DNA of 64,000 nucleotides from Caloramator sp. mosi_1 (GTDB lineage: Bacteria > Bacillota > Clostridia > Clostridiales > Caloramatoraceae): the NCBI RefSeq assembly GCF_028622835.1, contig NZ_CP117677.1, positions 1,784,820-1,848,819 on the forward strand. Reading direction: 5' to 3'. The notes under the pieces were generated by a model. It ran no database searches, was not told the origin of the DNA, and saw nothing but the letters and a program-made list of their open reading frames with translations. Below are positions 52,792 to 64,000 of the stretch, piece after piece. Position 1 is the first letter of the stretch. Each line of letters starts with the position of its first letter. The position numbers were made by a program, and so were the translations under genes.

Positions 52792-53667
52792 ATGCAATTT
52801 GTTATTGTTACAGGTCTATCAGGTGCTGGTAAAACTCAAACTATTAGGTGTTTAGAAGACATAGGATTCTTCTGTATAGATAACCTACCACCTGCATTAA
52901 TTCCAAAATTTGCAGAACTATGTTATCAATCAAAGGGTAAAATAGATAGAATAGCAATTGTTGTTGATATAAGGGGTAGAAACTTCTTTGACAACATATT
53001 TACAGGGTTAAAGTCCCTTGAGGATATGGGATTAAAATATGAAATATTGTTCCTTGATGCACAGGACGATGTTTTAATAAAAAGATTTAAAGAATCAAGA
53101 AGAAACCATCCTCTATCATCAGGAAAAAGAATTGAGGATGCAATTTTAGAAGAAAGAAAACGACTTGAGGATATAAAATCAAAGGCGAGCCACATTATTG
53201 ATACTTCAAGGCTTACAGTAAGACAGCTTAAGGAAGAAATAAATAAGATTTATATAATGGGTGAAAAATTTGAAAGTCTAATTATAACAGTTACATCCTT
53301 TGGCTTTAAATATGGAATTCCACTTGACTGTGACCTTGTTTTTGATGTAAGATTTATTCCTAATCCCTATTATATAGATGAATTAAAAAGACAGTCAGGA
53401 ATAGATAAAGAAGTTTATGATTATGTCTTTAAATGGGATGAAACAAATAAATTTGTTGAGAAGACTACAGATCTATTAGAATTTTTAATACCTAACTACA
53501 TAAAAGAAGGAAAGTCTCAACTTGTAATAGGAATAGGATGTACAGGTGGAAGACACCGCTCTGTTGCAATTGCAAATAGGATTTATGAAAATCTAAAAAA
53601 CAATAATCATACTGTACTTATATCGCATAGAGATATAACAAAGGATTTAGCGGGAGATGGAAAGTGA
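52792..53667 (+). CDS. rapZ: RNase adapter / nucleotide-binding protein RapZ
   Basis: 291 aa and intact. P-loop [18 protein letters not shown] at the N-terminus, [23 protein letters not shown], and the C-terminal domain [19 protein letters not shown] and [16 protein letters not shown]. In E. coli RapZ controls glucosamine-6-P synthase through small RNAs; in Gram-positives (YvcJ) it binds and hydrolyses nucleotides. Overlaps the yvcK start. Confidence 0.96.
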   Translation: MQFVIVTGLSGAGKTQTIRCLEDIGFFCIDNLPPALIPKFAELCYQSKGKIDRIAIVVDIRGRNFFDNIFTGLKSLEDMGLKYEILFLDAQDDVLIKRFKESRRNHPLSSGKRIEDAILEERKRLEDIKSKASHIIDTSRLTVRQLKEEINKIYIMGEKFESLIITVTSFGFKYGIPLDCDLVFDVRFIPNPYYIDELKRQSGIDKEVYDYVFKWDETNKFVEKTTDLLEFLIPNYIKEGKSQLVIGIGCTGGRHRSVAIANRIYENLKNNNHTVLISHRDITKDLAGDGK

Positions 53668-54979
53668 TGATAATATTCGAATGGTTTAGACCGGGTCTTA
53701 ACATCAAAAGATGGATTTTGATGGGATTTTGTGGTCTATTGATATTTATTTTAGGTGTTTCAAAACTATTATTTAGAGGACTTATATACGACTCTTATTT
53801 TCTTTTGTTTTTATATATATCATTTATTGGAATAATACTAATGTATGCATCGATAAAACTTGCCTTTAAAAACCTAATGGAAATTATAACAGGTGTATCT
53901 GTAAATAAAGAGACAGTTTCAAATAAATTTTTGAGCAGAAAATGCAGATAAGAGGGCCTAAAATAGTTGCAATAGGTGGTGGAACAGGGCTGTCAACAAT
54001 GCTAAGAGGACTTAAGGAATATACAACCAATATAACTGCTATAGTTACAGTTGCAGATGATGGTGGAGGTTCAGGTAAATTAAGAAGAACTTTAGGAATG
54101 CTTCCACCTGGTGACATAAGAAACTGTCTTGTAGCACTTGCACACACAGAACCCCTAATGGAAGAGCTTATGCAATATAGGTTTACAGAGGGAGAGTTAA
54201 AGGGACAAAGTTTTGGTAACCTTTTATAGCAGCAATGAATGGAATTTCTAATAATTTTGAGGATGCCATAAAAAGATGAGTGACGTCCTTGCAGTTCAGG
54301 GTAAGGTTTATCCTGTCACATTAACAGATGTTACTCTATGTGCAAAATTAAAAAATGGAGAAATAGTAAAGGGTGAATCTGTGATTCCTGAGGTTTGCTA
54401 CGAAAAGAAGGAAAGAATAGATTACATTTATCTTGAACCTTGTGATGCAAAGCCACTGGATGAAGCAATTGCAGCCATTGAAGATGCAGATTGTATAATA
54501 ATAGGTCCAGGAAGTCTTTATACAAGTATAATGCCTAATCTTGTAATAAAAGAGGTTGCAGAGGCTGTAAAAAAATCAAAGGCTATTAAGGTTTATATTT
54601 CAAATATAATGACACAGCTTGGAGAAACAGAAGGGTATAAGTTATCAGATCATCTAAATGCAATAGAAAAACACTGTGGAGGAAAATTTATTAACTTTAT
54701 AATAGCGAATAATGGCAAAATACCAGAGGAACATTTCAAAAATATAAAGAAGATGGGCAAGAAGTTGTAGAAAATGATGTTGAGAATATTAGAGATACAG
54801 TTGATATAATATTTAAAGACCTTGTTTATATAAATGAAAATGGTCTTTTAAGACACAATACAAAGGTGCTTGCAAAAACAATAATGGAACTTATAATTAA
54901 ATATGTTTTCCCTAATGATAGAAGAAGAGTGTTAGATTATTATTATTTAAGCGAAAGATTAAAGACAAAAGGTAGGTGA
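53667..54979 (+). CDS. yvcK: YvcK/CofD-like protein with N-terminal membrane anchor
   Basis: About 438 aa. The first 80 residues hold two membrane segments ([16 protein letters not shown] and [17 protein letters not shown]), a clostridial feature. The CofD-like domain follows: [63 protein letters not shown]. It binds UDP-sugars and balances carbon flow to the cell wall. Deficits near 53938-53941, 54223-54226, 54272-54275 and 54750-54754. ATG 53667 overlaps the rapZ TGA; GTG 53664 is the alternative. Confidence 0.93.
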
Positions 54980-54983
54980 TATA

Positions 54984-55933
54984 ATGTCCTTTTCGTCTGT
55001 AGCAAAAAGCGAACTTTGCAGAATTCAGGACGAAAAGAGTTGCTGTCAGTTGGCGGAACTTTCTGCAATAATGAAGATGAGTGGAACAATTCAGATAAAT
55101 GGTAAAAATGGATTAGGTTTAAGGGTTACAACTGAAAATCCAGCTATTGCAAGAAGGATTTTTTCATTGTTAAAAAATATATTTGGTGTGCATACGGATA
55201 TAATGGTAAAAAGAATAGTACCTTTAAAAAGAATAATATCTATATGCTTTTGATTACACCAGAGATGGGTGCAAAGGATATATTATTAAAAACAGGAATA
55301 CTAAAACAGCACTCAGATGGAACTTTAGGAATTTACCATAAAATTCATCCTGAAATTATTAAAAAATCCTGCTGTAGGAGAGCTTATGTTAGAGGAGCAT
55401 TTTTAGGTGGAGGTTCTATTAGCAACCCAGAAAAGACCTACCACCTTGAGTTTGTAACAAACTCCCTTGAATATGCAGAAGATTTAATGAAACTTATAAA
55501 TTCATATAACTTAACATCAAAGGTAATACAGAGAAAGAGCAATTTTGTTGTTTATTTAAAAGAAGGAGAACAAATTATAGACCTTTTAAATATAATAGGT
55601 GCCCATAATGCACTTTTAGAACTTGAAAATGTTAGAATTTATAAGGAAATGAGAAACAATGTTAATAGACTTGTAAATTGTGAAACAGCAAATTTAAATA
55701 AGACTGTTGATGCTGCAGTTAGACAGATAGAATCCATTAATTTTATTAAGGAAAAGGTTGGATTAAAAAAGCTTCCAGCAAATTTAAGAGAGATTGCAGA
55801 ACTTAGACTAAACTTTCCAGATGTATCTTTAAAGGAGCTTGGGCAGATGTTAAATCCGCCTATTGGAAAGTCAGGTGTAAATCATAGATTAAGAAAAATA
55901 GAAAAAATTGCAGAAGAACTAAGAGATTCATAA
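54984..55933 (+). CDS. whiA: WhiA, LAGLIDADG-fold sporulation/division regulator
   Basis: About 316 aa. N-terminal LAGLIDADG-like halves ([40 protein letters not shown]) and a C-terminal HTH ([29 protein letters not shown]). DNA-binding regulator of sporulation and of division/chromosome segregation. One A is short near 55229-55232. AGGTGAT upstream; last gene of the block. Confidence 0.96.
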
Positions 55934-55957
55934 GGGCTATGTTAAAAGCCCTTTTTT
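55932..55957 (+). terminator. Terminator of php-rapZ-yvcK-whiA
   Basis: AAGGGCT / AGCCCTT with T6, at the whiA stop. Confidence 0.9.
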
Positions 55958-55970
55958 GATATAATTAATA

Positions 55971-57447
55971 GGCTCTTTGTCAATAGTTGGGGCGGGCATT
56001 AGATTAGAATGCCTGTCCTTTCTTATTTGATAATGATTTTAGCAAGATAGATAGGATGAGGGGAGTTTACCCTTAAAAAATTGCACGACAAAAAGACCAA
56101 CGATAGTTGGATTTCCTAAAATACAATATTTAACAGATTATTTATTACAACAATGAAGAATTCTATTCCTGAATCTATCAAAATTTCTATAGCCGAAGGC
56201 TATTCTTTTAATAACTTTGATTTTATTATTAAATCCTTCTATACAAGCATTTGTATAAGGAATATCAAAAGAATTACAAATCTCATTAAAATATCTGATA
56301 TAGGTATTTGCACATCTTTTCAATTCATTGATACCACTATTTTGTGCAAGTTTAATCCAATCTTTTAAGAGGACACGAGCTTCGTTAGAAGAAGGTGAAG
56401 CATCAATAATACTCAATAACTTTTCCTTTAAAGTGTGGGCAATTGCTAATTCACTATTATAAGAAAACATAACTTGTAAAGCTAACTTTGAATCTGTATC
56501 AAGTAAGCCATATCTTTTTAAAATAAGCTTTTTACTTCTTTTAAAGTATTTTCTTAATTTAATTGATAGTTCTCTTTGGATACGTTTTCTTACCGCTTCT
56601 ACTGCCCATATGACTTGTCTAATATAGTGAAATTTATCTATAACAATTACAGCATTTTTGAAATAAGTTTTAGCTAAATCAATATAGGGTTGCCACATAT
56701 CACAAATAAAGTGTGTAACGCTATCGCGATTTTTAATTTTTCTAAAATAATCTATAAGAATATGCTCTTTTCTATCTTTAATAATGTCTAGTATTTTATG
56801 ATTAACAGGATCGACTATTGCACAATGATATTTAGAACCACCAGAGTTACCTTTAAATTCATCTATAGATATTATTTTAGGTAAATTAGTAGGAGAAGAG
56901 TAAGATACATTATCAAAAATACGTTTTATAGTATCGATAGATAGATTAGTTTTTCTAGCAACTGATGTCATACTATATTCATTAGATAATTCATAAATTA
57001 CAAACATAGCTAATCTATTAGTTATTCTATGATAACGAGGTAAAAATTCTATATGTTCATAAAATTTTTGCCGCAGGCATTACAACGATATCTACGTTTT
57101 TTAAGAATGATAAAAGTATGTTTAAAGAATAAGGGTATGTCTTTAATACGCTGAATTCTATAATCGTGAACTCTTGTAACTTTGGAATTACAATTAGGGC
57201 AAGTACAAATTTTTTCTTAGTTTCTAAGTATATCTCAATGTACGTGTCATTATGAATAATCTTTTTATAATAACATCTTTAAAACCTAATAAATTTTTGA
57301 TAGAATTATTAGTGTGCACTTGATGGATGCCTCCTTTCAGGTAAGGTTTTTGTTTGGTTATTTTAATTTTACCAGGTGTCTAATCAGGTGCACATATTTT
57401 TTGTAAAAAATATGCTGGGTCTACGCCCCAACATTTATTATAGAACC
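55971..57447 (-). mobile_element. Complete ISL3-family insertion sequence with 8-bp target duplication
   Basis: 1477 bp. Imperfect terminal inverted repeats: left GGCTCTTTGTCAATAGTTGG (GGCG follows) and right, read inward, GGTTCTATAATAAATGTTGG (GGCG follows). Flanked by perfect 8-bp direct repeats AATTAATA at 55963-55970 and 57448-57455, the duplication size typical of ISL3. Inserted just after the whiA terminator, so probably harmless. Intact ends and duplication suggest a recent event. Confidence 0.93.
56138..57319 (-). CDS. ISL3-family transposase
   Basis: About 394 aa. N-terminal zinc finger CTCPNC...YRCNACGKKF, HTH (MTSVARKTNLSIDTIKRIF), then the DDE catalytic part: ISIDEFKG (first Asp), ICDMWQPY (second Asp) and TNACIEGFNNKIKVIKR (Glu). 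GTG 57319 is the probable start, behind AAAGGAGG. Three single-A deficits, near 57265-57269, 57216-57221 and 57064-57068, all before the DDE core. If these are sequencing errors the transposase is intact. Confidence 0.9.
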
Positions 57448-57488
57448 AATTAATATTAAGACTTAAGTTAAGGTTAGGGAGTGGAGCT

Positions 57489-58797
57489 ATGTCAAAACAC
57501 GAGGAGATTATAAAATATATTCAAAGTCTTAAGGTGGGTACAAAAATTTCTGTTAGGTCAATTGCAAATGCTTTAGATGTAAGTGACGGAACTGCATATA
57601 GAGCAATAAAGGATGCAGAAACATTAGGTATAGTAAGTACAATTCCAAGGGTAGGAACGGTTAGAATTGAAAAGGTAGAAAAAAGAATATAGAAAATTTA
57701 ACCTATGCAGAGGTTGTAAATATAGTTGAAGGTTCAGTACTTGGGGGAAAAGATGGTCTTCACAAAACTCTAAATAAATTTGTTATAGGTGCTATGACTT
57801 TGGAAATAATGAAAAAATATATTTCACCTGGTAATCTTTTGATTGTAGGTAACAGAGAAGAGGCACAAAGGCTTGCCCTTGAAAGAGATTGTGCTGTTTT
57901 GATTACAGGTGGATTTACTTGTTCAGATGAAATAAAGCAACTTGCAAATAAAAGGGATTGCCAATAATATCATCAACCTACGATACTTTTACAACGGCTT
58001 CAATGATAAACAAGGCAATCTCAGAAAACTTAATAAAGAAGGATATAATATTAGTTGAAGATATAATGAAAACAGAAATATCCTATATTAATGTTAATTG
58101 TACAATAAAAGAACTTAAGGATAAGATGTTAAGTACAAAGCACGGTAAGTTCCCAGTAGTAGATGATTTTAACAAAGTTGTAGGTATAATTACAATTAAG
58201 GATATAAAACTTGATGCATTAGATGATGAACCAGTTGGAAGGTATATGACAAAGGATCCTATTACAGTAACACCAAAGACATCAGTTGCCTATGTTGCAC
58301 ATATTATTGTTTGGGAGGGCATTGAGCTTATTCCTGTTGTTGAAAATAAACAGTTAGTAGGTGTTGTAAGTAGACACGATGTTATTAAGGCACTTCAGTA
58401 TGTAAATAGACAACCACAGGTTGGACAAACTATTGATGATTTAGTACTTAAAAACTTTACTTGTATAAATACAGAAAAAGGAATGAAGTTTACGGGTAAA
58501 ATAATACCTGAGATGTTAAATCCAATAGGAACAGCAAGTTGGAATGCTCTTACTTTAGTTATGTCTACTGTTGGAACAATTGCACTAAGACAGAGAAATC
58601 ACCTAAATATTGCGGTTGATTCCTTTTCGGTTTTTTATGTAAAACCAGTACAGGTGGATTCTGTTGTTACAATAAATACTTCTATAATTGATATGGGAAG
58701 ACATTATTCAAAGGTTGAGATTGAGATGTATAATGAAAATGAAAGGGAACTTATAGGTAAGGCTATTCTTAGTGCAAAAATACTTAAGAAAAATTGA
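57489..58797 (+). CDS. ytoI: YtoI-like regulator: HTH, DRTGG, CBS pair, hotdog
   Basis: About 436 aa. Winged-helix N-terminus (SVRSIANALDVSDGTAYRAIKDAE), DRTGG domain (VVNIVEGSVLGGKDGL), two CBS domains (DIMKTEISYINVNCTI; YMTKDPITVTPKTSVAYVA) and a C-terminal hotdog/thioesterase-like domain. Same architecture and position near dnaE as B. subtilis ytoI. Probably senses an adenine nucleotide and an acyl ligand; function unproven. Deficits near 57679-57683 (5 A) and 57958-57959 (TT). The IS lies 40 bases upstream, so its native promoter may be displaced. Confidence 0.88.
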
Positions 58798-58808
58798 TGG
58801 AGGTTAAT

Positions 58809-61800
58809 ATGTCAGGTTTTGTTCACCTACACGTCCATACAGAATACAGCCTGCTTGATGGTTCGGCGAAAATTGGTAAATTAGTAAAAAAGGCAAGGGA
58901 ACTTAATATGAAGGCCCTTGCCATTACTGACCACGGCAGTATGTATGGAGTAATTGAATTTTACAAAAAGTGTAAAGAGAATAATATAAAACCTATTATA
59001 GGTTGTGAAGTATACATTGCACCAAGGGGACGCTTTAGAAAAGAAGGTAGTATTGACGCAGAAAATTACCACTTAGTTCTTCTTGCCAAAACAAATGAAG
59101 GATACAAGAACTTAATGAAGATAGTTTCTTCTGCTTTTATTGATGGATTTTACTACAAACCAAGGGCAGATTATGACCTTTTAAAAGAGAACAATAAAGA
59201 CCTAATTGCCTTAAGTGCTTGTTTAGGTGGAGAAGTTCAGTTCCTTCTTTTAAAGGATGAGTATGAAAAAGCAAAAGAAAAGGCCCTTTTATACAATGAA
59301 ATTTTTGGACAGGGTAATTTTTATCTTGAACTTCAAAACCACGGCTTTGATGAACAGAAAAAAGTAAACGATCTTCTTGTTAAATTATCAAGGGAGACAG
59401 GAATTCCTTTGGTTGCAACTAATGATGTGCATTATGTTGAAAGAGAAGATGCAAAGGCCCACGAGATACTTCTTTGCATACAAACAGGTAAAACAATTGA
59501 TGATGAAGAAAGGATGAGCTTTGAAGTAGATGAGTTTTATCTAAAATCTATAGAAGAGATGAAGGAAATATTTAGGGGCTATGAAGAGGCTCTTTCAAAT
59601 ACACTAAAGATTGCAGAAGAATGTAATGTTGAATTTGAATTTAATGTGACAAAGCTTCCAAAGTTTGAAACCCCAGATGGAATACCATCAAATGAGTATT
59701 TAAGAAGGCTCTGTTTTGAAGGCCTATATGAAAGATATAAAAATGTGACTAAGGAAATAACTGATAGATTAGAATATGAGCTTTCAATAATTGAAAAAAT
59801 GGGGTATGTAGACTATTTCTTGATAGTTTGGGATTTTATAAAATTTGCAAAGGATAACAATATAATTACAGGACCTGGACGTGGTTCTGCAGCAGGTTCA
59901 ATTGTAGCATATACATTAGGTATAACCAAAATAGATCCAATAAAGTATAATTTACTTTTTGAAAGGTTTCTGAATCCTGAAAGAGTAAGTATGCCAGATA
60001 TTGATTCAGATTTTTGCTATGAAAGAAGGCAAGAGGTTATTGATTATGTTGTAAAAAAATATGGTCAGGATAGGGTTGCACAAATAATAACCTTTGGTAC
60101 AATGGCGGCAAGGGCCGTTATAAGGGATGTAGGAAGAGCACTTAATTATCCATATGCAGAAGTTGATAGAATAGCTAAAATGATTCCTATGGAATTAAAT
60201 ATAACTATAGATAGAGCCCTTGAACTAAATCCTGAACTTAGACAGGAGTATGAAAATAATGAAAGAATAAAGTATTTAATAGATATATCAAAATCACTTG
60301 AGGGACTGCCAAGACACTCATCAACCCACGCAGCAGGAGTTGTTATTGCATCAGCTCCACTGGTTGAGTTTGTTCCTCTCTCTAAAAATGATGAAGCAGT
60401 TGTAACTCAGTTTCCTATGACAATTCTTGAGGAACTTGGGCTTTTAAAGATGGACTTTTAGGGCTTAGAACTTTAACAGTAATCAGGGATACAATTGACC
60501 TTATTAAGAAAAATAGAGGCATTGATGTAGATTTAGATAAACTAACCTATGATGACAAGGAAGTTTTTGAACTTATAAGCCAAGGTAATACAGAGGGTGT
60601 ATTCCAGCTTGAATCTACAGGTATGACAAACTTTATGAAGGAACTTAAGCCAAACTCCCTTGAAGATATAATTGCGGGTATATCCTTATATCGACCAGGT
60701 CCAATGGACCAGATACCTACTTATATAAAAATAAAAATAACCCAGAAGATATTGAATACCTTGATGAAAAATTAAAACCTATACTTGATGTAACATATGG
60801 CTGTATGGTTTATCAAGAGCAGGTAATGCAGATAGTAAGAGACATTGCAGGCTATTCTTTAGGCAGATCCGACCTTGTTCGTCGTGCTATGGCCAAAAAA
60901 GCACGATGTTATGCTTAAGGAAAGACAAAATTTCATTTATGGACTTGATGATGAAAACGGAAATATACTTGTTAAGGGTGCTGTAAGAAACGGTGTAAGT
61001 GAAGAGGTAGCTAATAAAATTTTTGACCTTATGATTGACTTTGCAAGTTATGCCTTCAATAAATCCCACGCTGCTGCTTATGCGGTAGTAGCATATCAAA
61101 CTGCATATTTGAAAAAGTATTATCCAGTTGAGTTTATGACAGCACTTATTACAAGTGTGGTTGGAAATAATGATAAAGTTGCTTTTTATATTCACGCCTG
61201 CAAGAAGATGGGGATTGAGGTTCTTCCTCCAGATGTAAATGAAAGTGAATATTCCTTTACTGTAATAGGAAATAAAATAAGGTTTGGACTTGGAGCAATA
61301 AAGAATGTGGGACGTGGTGCAGTTGAGGCAATTAAGGAAGCAAGAATTAAAAAGGTGCTTTTACAGGTTTTGTTGATTTCTGTTATAAAGTAAACCTATC
61401 TGAAGTTAATAAAAAGGCTGTTGAAAGTATGATAAAGGCGGGTGCCTTTGATTCATTAAAAATAAGAAGATCACAGCTTATGGCTTCCTATGAACGAATA
61501 ATGGATGCAGTGGCAAATGAAAAAGAAAAACATTAGATGGACAGATGTCTTTATTTGGTCTTGATGCACAAAATCAAAATAGTGTAAAGGAAGAATACGA
61601 AGATATTAAGGAGTTTGATAAAAAACATCTTCTTGCAATGGAAAAGGAGATGATGGGGCTTTATATAAGCGGCCATCCTCTTGATGAATATAAAAGGAAT
61701 TAGAACTACTTTCTACAACCAAAATAACAGATATAGTTAGTGTAGAGGAAACAGAAATAGCAGTTGAACATAAGGTGAAAGATGGAGAAAAGGTTGTTAT

Positions 61801-62272
61801 TGCAGGAATAATAACATCTGTGAATATAAAAGCTACAAGAAACAATGATATGATGGCCTTTATAACAGTTCAGGATTTATATGGTAGTATAGAAGTTTTA
61901 GTTTTCCCTAAGATTTATCATAAATCAAATAAAAATATTTTAGAGGATAATATAGTATTGATTAAGGGAAGAATAAGTATAAAGGAAGATGAGCAGCCAA
62001 AGGTAATTGCAGAGGAGATAGAACCTCTAAGGAGTTCAGAATTTAAAATTAATAAGGTATATATAAGATTAAATGAAGACAGTTGGAATAAAGATATAGA
62101 AGAACTAAAGCCTATATTTAAAAAATATACTGGAAACAATCCTGTATATGTAGTTTTAAGCAATTCTAAAAAAATGTTTCAAGCATCAAGAGAACTATGG
62201 GTTGATATGTCAAAGGAACTAATAGATGAGCTTACAGATAAAATTGGTGCTGAAAATATAAAAATATCTTAA
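58809..62272 (+). CDS. dnaE: DNA polymerase III alpha subunit
   Basis: Replicative polymerase, about 1156 aa: N-terminal PHP domain (FVHLHVHTEYSLLDGSA), palm with GPGRGSAAGS and catalytic aspartates in MPDIDSDF, fingers with RHSSTHAAGVVI, then helix-hairpin-helix and OB-fold (VVIAGIITSVNIKATRNND). ATG 58809 follows GGAGG; earlier in-frame codons overlap ytoI. Deficits near 60456-60459, about 60730-60740, 60896-60901 (two bases), 61350-61354, 61529-61533 and 61690-61693. Confidence 0.96.
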
Positions 62273-62291
62273 ATTTCTTTGACAAAAGTAT

Positions 62292-62329
62292 AGGGACAAG
62301 GTAAAATTTAATTTGTCCCTTTAATTTTT
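62292..62329 (+). terminator. Terminator after dnaE
   Basis: AGGGACAA / TTGTCCCT with a T-rich tail. The 62330-62590 stretch is AT-rich; it has a TTGACA near 62376 without a convincing -10 and nothing else recognised. Confidence 0.85.
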
Positions 62330-62591
62330 AAATAAAATCAATAAAAAAATTAACGATTTTTATATTGATTTTATTTGACAAATTTTTTAAAATTAACTTG
62401 TTAGCATTTTGGTGACAATTGAATAATTATTAAATTTTAGTTGCATTTCAGGTTAAATTTTACAATGAATAAATTAAGTAAATGCGAATAAGAGGGTTGG
62501 ACAAGATACATATTAATATTAAGAATTAGAATTATCCTTTTACCAAATTTCTATGTGGTAAATTGTAAGATAATATTTTTATAACAAAAGT

Positions 62592-62617
62592 GGGACATAG
62601 CTTGTCCCTATGGACAA
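62592..62617 (+). promoter_or_regulatory. Two mutually exclusive hairpins before pfkA
   Basis: GGGACA (62592-62597) can pair with TTGTCCC (62602-62608), and the same TTGTCC can pair with GGACAA (62612-62617). The second hairpin ends 3 bases before the AGGAGG of pfkA. Possible translational switch; no ligand suggested. Confidence 0.4.
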
Positions 62618-62632
62618 AAAGGAGGTAATAAA

Positions 62633-63601
62633 ATGAGAACAATAGGAGTATTAACAAGCGGCGGAGACGCACCAGGTATGAATGCGGCAATTCGTGCAGT
62701 TGTTAGAACAGGTATTGCAAATGGTTTAAGAGTTATGGGTATACAAAGAGGATACAGCGGACTTATGAATGGAGAAATATTTGAAATGACAAGATCAAGC
62801 GTTTCAGATATTATCCAAAGAGGTGGAACAATCCTTAAGTCTGCAAGAAGTGCAGAATTCAGAACACCAGAGGGAAGAAAGAAGGCATACAATGTACTTA
62901 AGGTATTTGGTATAGAAGGATTAGTTGTTATAGGTGGAGATGGTTCCTTCACTGGTGCAAAGCTTTTATCCGATGAGTGGGATATAAAGACAGTAGGAAT
63001 TCCAGGAACAATCGATAACGACCTTGCATATACAGATTATACAATAGGATTTGATACAGCAGTAAATACTGTACTTGATGCAATAAATAAGCTAAGAGAT
63101 ACATCATCTTCCCACGAAAGAGTAAGTGTTGTTGAAGTTATGGGAAGAAACTGTGGAGATATTGCACTTTATGCAGGACTTGCAGGTGGAGCAGAGAGCA
63201 TAATAATTCCTGAAGAAGATTATAATTTTGATGAACTTTGTAAAACTATAATTGAAGGCAAAGTTAAGGGTAAGCTTCACAATCTAATTCTTCTTGCAGA
63301 AGGTATAGGTGGAGCAGAAGAACTTGCTAAGAAGATAGAAGAAGTTACAGGAATTGAATCAAGAGCAACAGTTCTTGGACATATTCAAAGAGGTGGAAGC
63401 CCATCAGCCTTTGATAGAATATTAGCTTCAAGACTTGGTGCAAGAGCAGTTGAACTTTTACTTGAAGGTAAATCAAAGAGAGTTGTTGGTATGAGAGACA
63501 ACAAGATCGTTGATTTTGACATAACTGAAGCTCTTGAAATGGAAAAGAGAAGAGATGATCACAAGAAGCTTTATGAACTATCTAAGATATTAGGATATTA
63601 A
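62633..63601 (+). CDS. pfkA: ATP-dependent 6-phosphofructokinase
   Basis: 322 aa and intact. Phosphorylates fructose-6-P, the committing step of glycolysis. ATP site [29 protein letters not shown], catalytic [50 protein letters not shown]. Gly/Asp of GGDGS indicates the ATP (not PPi) type. Followed 17 bases later by pyk; preceded by AAGGAGG. Confidence 0.98.
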   Translation: MRTIGVLTSGGDAPGMNAAIRAVVRTGIANGLRVMGIQRGYSGLMNGEIFEMTRSSVSDIIQRGGTILKSARSAEFRTPEGRKKAYNVLKVFGIEGLVVIGGDGSFTGAKLLSDEWDIKTVGIPGTIDNDLAYTDYTIGFDTAVNTVLDAINKLRDTSSSHERVSVVEVMGRNCGDIALYAGLAGGAESIIIPEEDYNFDELCKTIIEGKVKGKLHNLILLAEGIGGAEELAKKIEEVTGIESRATVLGHIQRGGSPSAFDRILASRLGARAVELLLEGKSKRVVGMRDNKIVDFDITEALEMEKRRDDHKKLYELSKILGY

Positions 63602-63618
63602 TTAAAAGGAGTGAAATT

Positions 63619-64000
63619 ATGAGAAAGACAAAAATAGTATGTACAATAGGACCTGCAAGTGAAAAGGAAGAAGTTTTAAGAAAACTTATTGAAAGTGGAA
63701 TGAACGTTGCAAGACTTAACTTCTCACACGGTTCTCACGAAGAACACGGTGCAAGAATTGAATCTATAAAGAAGTTAAGAAAAGAACTAAATAAGCCTGT
63801 TGCAATCCTACTTGATACAAAGGGACCAGAAATAAGAACAGGTACATTTAAGGATAAGAAGGTTGAACTTGTTGAAGGACAAAGCTTTATAATTACAACA
63901 AGACAAGTTGAAGGAGATAATACAATCTGTTCAGTTTCATACGACAAACTACACGAAGATGTTAAACCTGGAGATACAATACTTATAGATGATGGTCTTG
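63619..64000 (+). CDS. pyk: Pyruvate kinase (partial, 5' part)
   Basis: First 127 codons, cut by the window end. [30 protein letters not shown] and [12 protein letters not shown] are diagnostic of the A-domain start, with the beginning of the B domain. Converts PEP and ADP to pyruvate and ATP. Forms an operon with pfkA. No shift within the visible part. Confidence 0.96.
   Translation, partial: MRKTKIVCTIGPASEKEEVLRKLIESGMNVARLNFSHGSHEEHGARIESIKKLRKELNKPVAILLDTKGPEIRTGTFKDKKVELVEGQSFIITTRQVEGDNTICSVSYDKLHEDVKPGDTILIDDGL

Noticed and set aside
16530..62272. Programmed ribosomal frameshifting as a general mechanism
   Set aside because: Over 100 sites, many in runs of only 2-4 bases without slippery heptamers or downstream structure, and in genes never known to use it.

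Overview
The window is from a low-GC, endospore-forming, fermentative Firmicute, most likely a member of Clostridia close to Clostridiaceae (a Caloramator-like organism is a guess). The evidence is an alpha/beta-type spore protein, YtxC, the PHP/RapZ/YvcK/WhiA block, two T-box leaders, the infC-rpmI-rplT operon with an L20-type leader, pyruvate formate-lyase, an indolepyruvate:ferredoxin oxidoreductase and an ISL3 element. Genes lie mostly on the plus strand. No CRISPR array, prophage or plasmid gene is visible.

Layout. 1-3.5 kb (minus): lysine/diaminopimelate operon asd-dapA-dapB-patA. 3.6-9.5 kb: oligopeptide ABC transporter oppABCDF. 9.5-12.9 kb: a spore protein, manA, a methyltransferase and hslO. 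13-14.4 kb: a diguanylate cyclase and five tRNAs (Val, Asp, Phe, Gly, Cys). 14.5-26.3 kb: a DUF6873-type protein, ytxC, T-box-thrS, infC-rpmI-rplT, the K+ uptake pair ktrB-ktrA, a SpoU methyltransferase and T-box-pheST. 26.4-34.2 kb: zapA, three unrecognised genes, a U32 peptidase and mutS2. 34.3-41.7 kb: DUF523, an amino-acid permease, GNAT, a YfcE phosphoesterase, an FMN-dependent oxidoreductase and pflB-pflA. 41.7-46 kb: two tandem alkaline phosphatases behind Pho-box-like repeats, bracketed by two short transposon-like elements. 46-50 kb: mgtC and ptb-iorA-iorB. 50-52 kb: a RAYT (HUH, Y1) transposase element with terminal repeats shared by those two short elements. 52-56 kb: php-rapZ-yvcK-whiA. 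56-57.4 kb: a complete ISL3 insertion with an 8-bp target duplication. 57.5-64 kb: ytoI, dnaE, pfkA and the start of pyk.

Two properties cut across the whole window. First, almost every longer gene, including essential ones, is broken by single-base shifts, over 100 in total. Nearly all are one base missing from a short homopolymer, so I read them as consensus errors. CDS entries below span the whole intended gene, and protein lengths are given after restoring the missing bases. Second, the tetranucleotide CATG is almost absent. I found one copy by eye in 64 kb where base composition predicts well over a hundred, and codon choice visibly dodges it in every reading phase. This points to past or present selection by a CATG-specific restriction or methylation system.
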